Below, one piece after another: positions 1 to 5,818 of a stretch of 10,661 bases of DNA (position 1 is the first letter of the stretch; each line of letters starts with the position of its first letter). This DNA is from Rhizobiaceae bacterium (GTDB lineage Bacteria > Pseudomonadota > Alphaproteobacteria > Rhizobiales > Rhizobiaceae): positions 1-10,661 of the forward strand of contig JAGWJK010000077.1 of the NCBI GenBank assembly GCA_028865845.1, given 5' to 3'. The notes under the pieces were generated by a model. That model did no database searches. It was not told the DNA's origin and worked only from the letters and a program-made list of their open reading frames with translations. The translations under genes and the position numbers were made by a program.

Positions 1-300
1 GACGGAGCAAGTCGCCACAACGATGCCGCGCTCCCGACAAAATTCGATATCGAGATCATCGGTGCCGATGCCGACCTTCTGGATCATGCGCAGACGGCCC
101 ACCTGCTCGAGATGGCGACGCTCTAACCTATTGCCGTAGACGATGAGATAGTCGAAATCCGCTAGCCTTTCGGCAAAATCCGGCGTGTCGGCATCGCCGC
201 TGCTGACGATAACCGACCAGCTTTCTGGAAGCGCCTGCCGGAAGATATCCGTAATATCCTGCTCCGGCGGGAAAAGCATTCCGACAATGACGTCAGCCAT
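1..300 (-). CDS. D-isomer-specific 2-hydroxyacid dehydrogenase, N-terminal part (runs off window)
   Basis: Only the first 100 residues are visible; the frame is still open at the left edge. It begins MADVIVGMLFPPEQD. The segment at residues 70-97 (LRMIQKVGIGTDDLD, then RGIVVAT) is the conserved end of the catalytic domain in the D-2-hydroxyacid dehydrogenase family (phosphoglycerate, glyoxylate/hydroxypyruvate and related dehydrogenases). Known family members interconvert 2-oxo and D-2-hydroxy acids with NAD(P)H in the cytoplasm. The Rossmann domain and the catalytic Arg, Glu and His lie outside the window, so substrate and cofactor cannot be judged. The ATG at 298-300 is preceded by AGAGGGG (309-315) at 8 nt, a good ribosome binding site. 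It starts 23 nt after the second dehydratase, so it is probably the next gene of the same operon, reducing or oxidising an acid made by the neighbouring enzymes (inference). Confidence 0.85.
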   Translation of the reverse strand, partial: MADVIVGMLFPPEQDITDIFRQALPESWSVIVSSGDADTPDFAERLADFDYLIVYGNRLERRHLEQVGRLRMIQKVGIGTDDLDIEFCRERGIVVATCSV

Positions 301-323
301 TTGGTTTGCCCCTCTCGGCGTCG

Positions 324-1493
324 TCACGCGACGGAATACCAGGCGCGTGCGTCCGGCGGCCGAATATTTGTAAGCTTGCCGGAGAAGTGCCGCAGCGCAT
401 GGGCCTGGTAGGGGTATTTTTTCATTTCCTCGGGATTAAGCGTCAGGCCAAGTCCGGGCCGCTCTTCGATTTCAAGGCAACCATCACGGAACGTGCAAGC
501 CTCATCGGCAATATCGCCGCGCCACGGCACATCGGTGATCATGATTTCGAGCGATCCCATCGACCCCCATGCCATGGCCATATGCATGGATGCGGCGTGG
601 CAGACAGGGCCGTTCGGATTGTGCGGCACCATCGGCAAGCTGAAACTGTCGACCAGCCCGTTGATCAGCACCATCTCGCTGAAGCCGCCGATGTGGACGA
701 CATCCGGCTGCAGCACGTCGACCGCCTTCGCCTGCAGAAGGGCTGCGACGTCGAAACGCGAATAGCACCGCTCGCCGGCGGCAATCGGCACATTCACGGC
801 ACGGCGCACCTCGGCCATTTCAAACGGACGTCCGGGCGGGATCGGTTCCTCGAACCAGCTGACCTTGAACTCCTCAAGGGATCGGGCGATTTCGATCGCG
901 GTATTGACATTGAACCGCCCATGCCCCTCGATCATCATGTCGATATCAGGCCCAACGACTTGGCGGACGGCAGCAACATATTCCATCGCCCGGTTGATCT
1001 CCGGCCGGCTCATGGTCTGATAGGCCGCGCCGAACGGATCCCATTTCAGAGCCCGGAAGCCGCGATCGACAATCGCCCTTGCCTTCTCGCCAAACTCGGC
1101 AGGCGTCTTGGCGCCGACATACCAACCGTTGGCATAGACCGGCACACGGTCGCGTACCTTGCCACCGAGAAGGGCATAGAGCGGTACATCGAGCGCCCTC
1201 GCCTTTGCGTCCCACAACGCGATATCCAACGCGCTTAGCGCCGCGGACATGACCGGTCCGGTCAGCCAGTAGCTCTCCCGTTGCAGCCGTGCCTGGATCG
1301 CCATGACGTCGAGGACGGACTGGCCGATCAGCCGCTCGCCCCAGAGTTCGATGATCGGCGCGACCGCCGTCTCGGTTCCGATCAAGGTCGATTCACCGTA
1401 GCCGCGTGTGCCGTCTTCCAGCGTCACGACGACGAACACCCAGTTCGTCCTGAAATTGTCCACGGTAAAGGTGGAAACATCTTTTATCTTCAT
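324..1493 (-). CDS. Mandelate racemase/muconate lactonizing family dehydratase, galactonate-dehydratase-like
   Basis: This 389-residue enolase-superfamily protein has an N-terminal capping domain (about 1-120) and a TIM-barrel domain. Known relatives abstract the proton alpha to a sugar-acid carboxylate with Mg2+ and lose water, giving a 2-keto-3-deoxy acid. Visible active-site elements are K150-W-D152, E189-G-H191 (in IEGHGRF), E215 (WFEEP), E241 (AAGER), D264 (LQPD) and H291 (PHNPNGP). H191 and H291 correspond to the two acid/base histidines of E. coli D-galactonate dehydratase (DgoD). The first metal ligand, normally Asp, appears to be Glu here, so the substrate need not be galactonate. 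The start MKIKDVST at 1491-1493 fits the family's N-terminus and has AAGGAAA about 13 nt upstream. Longer in-frame starts would run into the upstream dehydratase. It follows that gene by 34 nt and precedes the 2-hydroxyacid dehydrogenase by 23 nt. Confidence 0.92.
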   Translation of the reverse strand: MKIKDVSTFTVDNFRTNWVFVVVTLEDGTRGYGESTLIGTETAVAPIIELWGERLIGQSVLDVMAIQARLQRESYWLTGPVMSAALSALDIALWDAKARALDVPLYALLGGKVRDRVPVYANGWYVGAKTPAEFGEKARAIVDRGFRALKWDPFGAAYQTMSRPEINRAMEYVAAVRQVVGPDIDMMIEGHGRFNVNTAIEIARSLEEFKVSWFEEPIPPGRPFEMAEVRRAVNVPIAAGERCYSRFDVAALLQAKAVDVLQPDVVHIGGFSEMVLINGLVDSFSLPMVPHNPNGPVCHAASMHMAMAWGSMGSLEIMITDVPWRGDIADEACTFRDGCLEIEERPGLGLTLNPEEMKKYPYQAHALRHFSGKLTNIRPPDARAWYSVA

Positions 1494-1527
1494 CGACTTG
1501 CTCAACTTTCCTTGGTTCTTGCCGCAC

Positions 1528-2646
1528 TCATGACCATGGATCGACGGCATGGCGGGAAACGACGGTCTCATCGAAATCGAAACCGAGGCCGGGCTCCTGC
1601 GGGAGAACGGCCACCCCATCGGTCACCTTGACGCGACGGGTGAGGACGATGCCGATCGGAACGATCGTCTCGTCGGTGAAATATTCCAGGAACAGCGCGT
1701 TGGGCGTGGAGGCGACCAGATGCGCGTGAATGTCCTGGAAGGAATGTGGCGCGACCGAGATGCCGGCGACAGCAGCAGCAGCCGCAATCCGCCGAAACTC
1801 GGTGATGCCGCCGCAGACGGCTGCGTCCGGCTGCAGCACGGTGATCTTGGCGCGCTCCATTAGTTCGCGATGGCCCCAGCGACCTGCGACCAGCTCGCCG
1901 GTGGCAAGCGGCACCGGTAATGCGGCGGCAAGACGAGCGTGGTTGTCGTTGTCATCGGGTCCAAATGGCTCCTCGATGAAAAGCGGCTGGTAAGCAAGCA
2001 TCGGACGCAAGGCGCCCAAGGCAGCCGGTAAATTATCCCACGCGTTGTTGGCATCCAGCATGAGCTGGCGGCTATCGCCGAGAACCTCGCGAGCTGCCGC
2101 CACGCGAGCAAGATCAAGCGCCGGTGCACCGCCGATCTTGATCTTGGCTGCCTTGAAGCCGGCATCGACATAAGCTTCCATTTCACGACGCAAGTCGTCC
2201 GGCGTGCCGCTTCTGCCATAATAGCCCCCGCTCGCGTAAACGGGGATGGTTCCTTCCGACACCGCCCCAAGGTAGCGCCACAGCGGCAGACTGGCGCTTC
2301 TGGCATTTCTATCCCAAAGCGCAATATCGATGGCGCTGAGCGCGCGCATCACGGCCCCACTGCGGCCATTCAACAGGGAATCCTGATACATTGCCTGCCA
2401 GAGACCTTCGGTGCGATGCGGATCCTGGCCAAGGAGCAACGGCCGGAACATCTCCCGGACCGCCGCCGTGGCGAGGCCGCCGAAGCGCGTACCGCTGTGG
2501 CAGATACCGACGCCCTCGCTGCCATCACTGCAGCGAACCCGCACCAGTGTGTAGAAGCGTCCGGCGATGCGGCGTGTCGCAATCTGCACCGGGTTGGCGA
2601 GTGGCAAATTGATGGTGCAGGCTGCGACGGATTCAATCGTAATCAT
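1528..2646 (-). CDS. Mandelate racemase/muconate lactonizing family protein, acid-sugar dehydratase or racemase type
   Basis: This 372-residue enolase-superfamily enzyme has the usual family length. It carries a full mandelate-racemase-subgroup active site: K168-I-K170 at the end of the second barrel strand, metal ligands D198 (LDANN), E225 (FIEEP) and E251 (ATGEL), and the His-Asp dyad D274 (LQPD) with H301 (APHSF). Known members with this set dehydrate aldonates or aldarates, or racemise 2-hydroxy acids, by enolate chemistry with Mg2+ in the cytoplasm. The exact substrate cannot be assigned. The start chosen is MITIESV at 2644-2646, the family's normal N-terminus; the next upstream ATG (2754) would overlap tctA by 56 nt and add an unrelated 36-residue leader. 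No strong ribosome binding site is visible. It lies 52 nt after tctA and 34 nt before the second, clearly different dehydratase. Confidence 0.92.
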   Translation of the reverse strand: MITIESVAACTINLPLANPVQIATRRIAGRFYTLVRVRCSDGSEGVGICHSGTRFGGLATAAVREMFRPLLLGQDPHRTEGLWQAMYQDSLLNGRSGAVMRALSAIDIALWDRNARSASLPLWRYLGAVSEGTIPVYASGGYYGRSGTPDDLRREMEAYVDAGFKAAKIKIGGAPALDLARVAAAREVLGDSRQLMLDANNAWDNLPAALGALRPMLAYQPLFIEEPFGPDDNDNHARLAAALPVPLATGELVAGRWGHRELMERAKITVLQPDAAVCGGITEFRRIAAAAAVAGISVAPHSFQDIHAHLVASTPNALFLEYFTDETIVPIGIVLTRRVKVTDGVAVLPQEPGLGFDFDETVVSRHAVDPWS

Positions 2647-2649
2647 GTC

Positions 2650-2666
2650 AGCATGTCCAATATGCT
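2650..2666. promoter_or_regulatory. 17-bp inverted repeat ahead of the first dehydratase gene
   Basis: AGCAT and ATGCT arms are separated by 7 nt, lying 4-20 nt upstream of the start at 2646. Within the repeat, the minus strand reads CATATTGGAC, which differs at one position from CATATTGTAC found upstream of tctC (5759-5768). It could be a protein-binding site or could mask translation initiation, since it covers the place where a ribosome binding site would sit. Function is inferred only from symmetry and recurrence. Confidence 0.3.
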
Positions 2667-2698
2667 TTCGGAAAGTTCGATATCGGAAGTGGCGGGGT

Positions 2699-4255
2699 TC
2701 AAAGCCGGACGCGATCGGCGGACCGTGAAGGTCTGATGTCGCTGGGGTGTTCACTGGCTGGCGGCGCCTGTCGTCGCGGCCACGCGAAAATCACGATCAA
2801 CGCTATGGTAATGCAGAGGAAGGCGAGACTGATCGGCTCGGTGAGGAAAACCGAGGCACTCCCGCGCGATAGCAACATGGCGCGGCGAATGTTTTCCTCG
2901 AGCGATGGTCCAAGCACGAGCCCAAGGACCAGCGGTCCAGGCGAGGCGTCAAGCATCTTGAAAACGCAGCCGAGAGCTCCGAAACCTGCAGCGATCAGGA
3001 CATCTTCGGCGGCGTTATTGACGCTGTAAACGCCGATGCAGCAGAACAGAATGATGGCCGGCGCCAGGAAACGATAGGGAATGCTGAGCATCTTGACCCA
3101 TATTCCGACGAGAGGGAGGTTGAGCACGAGCAGCATGAAATTGCCGATCAGCATGCTGGCGACCAGGCCCCAGAAAAGATCCGGATGATCGGTCATGACC
3201 TGCGGTCCCGGCGAAATGCCCTGGATCGTCATCGCACCGAGCATCAACGCCATCGCTGACCCAGCGGGGATTCCGAGCGACAGCATCGGAATGAAATGGG
3301 TCAGGGCCGACGCGTTGTTGGCCGCCTCGGGACCCGCGACGCCTTCGATCGCGCCCTCCCCAAAGCGGGAAGGATCCCGCGCCAGCTTCTTTTCCATCGC
3401 ATAGCTTGCAAACGAGCTGACGGTCGGGCCGGTACCGGGAAGAATGCCGAAGGCCGCTCCCAGTATCGTGCCGCGCAGGATCGGCTTCCACGCCATGCCG
3501 ACATCGGACCAGCTCGGTATAAGCTTGATCGGCTGGGTATTGACATGGCCGCGGTTTTTCAGGCCGCCATGGCGGACCATCTCCTGCAGGCGATCGACGA
3601 CTTCGGCAAAGGCAAAGGTGCCGGCAGCGACGGCAACCAGACTGACATTGTCCGAGAGCGCCGAGATACCGAAGGTGAAGCGTTCCGCTCCCGTGTAGAT
3701 ATCGGAGCCGACGGTGCCGATGAGGACACCGAGAAACGCCATGCCGATCGTGACCACCGGCGACTTGCTGGCAATCACCGATGCCATCACCAGCGCCATG
3801 ATGGTGAGCGAGGCATAATCGGCTGGGCTGACCATCAATGCAACACGTCCGAGCGGCGGCGACAGGGTGGCAATCACCAGAATGCCCACGCATCCGGCAA
3901 AAAACGAGCCGATCGCGGAGAAGAAGAGCGCAACGCCTGCCCGGCCCTTGCGCGCCATCGGATGCCCGTCGAGACAGATGACCACCGAAGTCGGCTCGCC
4001 CGGCATATTGAGCATGATCGCCGTGGTCGAGCCCGAATGATGGGCGCCGTAATAGATGCCGGCAAGCATGATAAGAGAGGCCACCGCCGGCATCTTAAAG
4101 GTAAACGCAAGCAGAATTGCGATCGTGGTGGTCGGGCTGATGCCCGGGAGAATGCCGATGAAGGTGCCGAGAAACGCGCCGACCACACAATAGAAGAAAT
4201 TCGTCGGCGTCAGCGCGACGTTGAACCCCATTAGAAGATTAGTCAGCGTTTCCAT
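2699..4255 (-). CDS. tctA: Tripartite tricarboxylate transporter, large permease subunit TctA
   Basis: This 518-residue polytopic inner-membrane protein has the normal TctA length and is the main translocating subunit of a secondary carboxylate uptake system. Hallmarks are the two internally repeated loops: GILPGISPTTT at 34-44 and GILPGTGPTVSSFASYAM at about 270-287. Further marks are YYGAHHSGSTTAIMLNMPGE (68-87), LDGHPMARKGRAG (95-107) and the block GPEAANNASALTHFIPML (308-325) followed by LGIPAGSAMALMLGA. Many hydrophobic spans run from about 18 to 490, with a short polar C-terminal tail. It is expected to work with TctB in the membrane and receive substrate from TctC, driven by an ion gradient. 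The ATG at 4253-4255 lies 25 nt after the tctB stop; the ribosome binding site is weak, so translational coupling to tctB is likely (inference). TctA sequence alone does not reveal the substrate. Confidence 0.97.
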   Translation of the reverse strand: METLTNLLMGFNVALTPTNFFYCVVGAFLGTFIGILPGISPTTTIAILLAFTFKMPAVASLIMLAGIYYGAHHSGSTTAIMLNMPGEPTSVVICLDGHPMARKGRAGVALFFSAIGSFFAGCVGILVIATLSPPLGRVALMVSPADYASLTIMALVMASVIASKSPVVTIGMAFLGVLIGTVGSDIYTGAERFTFGISALSDNVSLVAVAAGTFAFAEVVDRLQEMVRHGGLKNRGHVNTQPIKLIPSWSDVGMAWKPILRGTILGAAFGILPGTGPTVSSFASYAMEKKLARDPSRFGEGAIEGVAGPEAANNASALTHFIPMLSLGIPAGSAMALMLGAMTIQGISPGPQVMTDHPDLFWGLVASMLIGNFMLLVLNLPLVGIWVKMLSIPYRFLAPAIILFCCIGVYSVNNAAEDVLIAAGFGALGCVFKMLDASPGPLVLGLVLGPSLEENIRRAMLLSRGSASVFLTEPISLAFLCITIALIVIFAWPRRQAPPASEHPSDIRPSRSADRVRL

Positions 4256-4280
4256 TGAACGATTACCATCAGAGCATGCT

Positions 4281-4739
4281 TCAGAAACTGAGCGAATAGA
4301 GCTTTAGCGGCAGCCCCAGTCCGTAGACGAAGATCAGCGATGCTGCCGCTGTGAACGCGATGCAGAGAATTGCCGCTTCGATCGGCCTCGATTTCCAGAG
4401 GCGGTGACAGCTGAAAGCGACGACCCAAAGCGATGCGGGGATCAGTCCCGCCGTACGAATGAGAAGGCCGAAGCCGACCATGCCAACAATCAGGAACAGC
4501 AGCGAAATCAGCGGAAAATGCTCAAGCGTGACCAGTTCCAACGCTCGGGTCGATCGGACCATCGAAAGCAACCCGATGCCGGCCAGTGCAATCGACATGC
4601 AGAGCGGGAAATAGCCCGGCCCCATTCTGGTCGCCTGACCGAGCTTCAGCTGAAGCGACAGCACGCTCCAGCCTATCCCGATCACGACGAAAAGCACGCC
4701 GGCCGCAAATTCCTTTTGATTGACGATTTTGAACTGCAT
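4281..4739 (-). CDS. tctB: Tripartite tricarboxylate transporter, small membrane subunit TctB
   Basis: This 152-residue inner-membrane protein has the expected four hydrophobic segments (about 11-30, 46-61, 76-98 and 119-140). The family signature GQATRMGPGYFP (34-45) follows the first segment. TctB is the small, poorly conserved partner of TctA. The start at 4737-4739 (MQFKIVNQKE) is supported by GGGAGG at 4746-4751, 6 nt upstream. A longer in-frame start at 4823 would overlap the end of tctC and add a basic leader without family resemblance. The gene begins 19 nt after tctC and ends 25 nt before tctA, the standard C-B-A order. The internal segment between the second and third spans is short and polar, as is usual for the family. 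Confidence 0.94.
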   Translation of the reverse strand: MQFKIVNQKEFAAGVLFVVIGIGWSVLSLQLKLGQATRMGPGYFPLCMSIALAGIGLLSMVRSTRALELVTLEHFPLISLLFLIVGMVGFGLLIRTAGLIPASLWVVAFSCHRLWKSRPIEAAILCIAFTAAASLIFVYGLGLPLKLYSLSF

Positions 4740-4758
4740 CGAACGCCTCCCGCCGGCA

Positions 4759-5739
4759 TCAATCCGGCTGAATCTGCATCTTCTGGATGAAATCGCCCCA
4801 GAGTTTCTTCTCGGAACCAACAAATTTGGCGAACTCGTCGCGGGACTTCATCACGGGAATAGCGCCGACATTGGCGAGATCGGTGACGAAGCCGGCATCA
4901 TGTTGCAACTTGGTGATCTCGGCATACATGCGGTTGATGATCGGACCGGGCGTATTGGCCGGCGCCATCAAACCCTCCCATTGGTCGGCCTCGAAGTTCG
5001 GATAGCCGGACTCGGCTATGGTCGGCAGATCGGGAAGGAAGGAAGCGCGCTCGAGGCTCGAAACAGCGACCGCGCGGAGCTGCCCACTCTTGATGAAAGG
5101 AAGAAGCGGCGGTGCTCCCGTCATGATCAACTGGACGCGATTGGCGACGCAATCGGTCACGGCAGCGCCCGTTCCCTTGTAGGGAATATGCACCATGTCG
5201 AGACCGGCAACGATATTGAAGTAGGACATCGACACATGTGCCGAGCTGCCGGAGCCGGCCGAGCTGAAATTCAGCGTCCCGGGATTGGCCTTGGCATAGG
5301 TAACAAGCTCGGCAACGGTCTTGGCCGGAACGCTCGGATGGACGACGAGGACGTTCGGCACCGTACTTGTCTGAATCACCGGTGTGAAACTGGTCACCGG
5401 ATCATAGCCGCTCTTCGGATACAGCGCCGGGTCGAAGGCAAGCGTGCCGATCGCCGCCATCAGGAAGGTGTAGCCATCCGGGTCCGCCTTGGCGACATCC
5501 TGCGCACCGACGGTACCGCCAGCGCCGGCGCGATTCTCGATCAGGATCGACTGGCCGAGAACGCCCGTTAGCCGCTGGGCGATCAACCGCCCGATGATAT
5601 CGCCGGTGCCGCCGGGCGAAAACGGAACGACGAAGCGAATTGGCTGGGAGGGCCATGTGTCGGCGGCAAAGGCGCGGCCCGAAATGCCGGCCAGGCCCAG
5701 CGCTGCGGCTCCCTGTAAAATTTGGCGTCTTGTTAGCAT
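4759..5739 (-). CDS. tctC: Tripartite tricarboxylate transporter substrate-binding protein TctC (Bug family)
   Basis: This is a 326-residue periplasmic solute receptor. Residues 1-25 form an export signal: MLTRRQILQGAAALGLAGIS, then an AFA-A type cleavage site near residue 25. The TRRQIL start resembles a twin-arginine motif, so export may be by Tat rather than Sec. Family marks follow: PIRFVVPFSPGGTGDIIGR (about 33-51, the first ligand-binding loop), ENRAGAGGTVGA (68-79), DPDGYT (86-91), and NFSSAGSGSSAHVS with MVHIPYKGTGAAVTD, which build the second carboxylate-binding loop. PTIAESGYPNFEADQWEGL is another typical block. Such proteins bind carboxylates through two water-mediated contacts and pass them to TctA/TctB. 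Start: ATG at 5737-5739 with GGAGGA (5746-5751) 6 nt upstream, the strongest ribosome binding site in the window together with that of the hydrolase. It lies 79 nt after the CoA synthetase. Confidence 0.97.
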   Translation of the reverse strand: MLTRRQILQGAAALGLAGISGRAFAADTWPSQPIRFVVPFSPGGTGDIIGRLIAQRLTGVLGQSILIENRAGAGGTVGAQDVAKADPDGYTFLMAAIGTLAFDPALYPKSGYDPVTSFTPVIQTSTVPNVLVVHPSVPAKTVAELVTYAKANPGTLNFSSAGSGSSAHVSMSYFNIVAGLDMVHIPYKGTGAAVTDCVANRVQLIMTGAPPLLPFIKSGQLRAVAVSSLERASFLPDLPTIAESGYPNFEADQWEGLMAPANTPGPIINRMYAEITKLQHDAGFVTDLANVGAIPVMKSRDEFAKFVGSEKKLWGDFIQKMQIQPD

Positions 5740-5758
5740 AGGGTTTCCTCCTCCCTGC

Positions 5759-5768
5759 GTACAATATG
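5759..5768 (-). promoter_or_regulatory. Candidate operator motif upstream of tctC
   Basis: In the 79-nt gap between the CoA synthetase and tctC the minus strand reads CATATTGTAC inside an AT-rich patch (TTAAAACATATTGTACG). The motif ends 19 nt before the tctC start, just ahead of the ribosome binding site. The same 10-mer with one change (CATATTGGAC) sits ahead of the first dehydratase gene, within the 17-bp repeat at 2650-2666. It could be an operator, or the TATTGT part could be a -10 box of an internal promoter, although no convincing -35 element lies at the proper distance. Confidence 0.28.
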
Positions 5769-5818
5769 TTTTAAGCCGGTCGGAAAACTACGTGAGTGTC
5801 CCGCTGGCGACGAAGCCA

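Noticed and set aside
306-1238. 310-codon open frame on the plus strand
   Set aside because: It lies wholly antisense to the second dehydratase, whose active-site residues are intact; its product is rich in Arg/His/Asp with no recognisable motif, typical of antisense frames in GC-rich coding DNA.
324-1493. Naming the second dehydratase dgoD
   Set aside because: The two histidines match DgoD, but the first metal ligand and second-strand motif differ, so the substrate is not established.
3296-4234. 312-codon plus-strand frame
   Set aside because: It is antisense to tctA. The product is a polar, Arg/His/Asp-rich mirror of hydrophobic membrane codons and has no ribosome binding site of note.
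4720-5571. 283-codon plus-strand frame
   Set aside because: It is antisense to tctC and the tctB start; no family resemblance.
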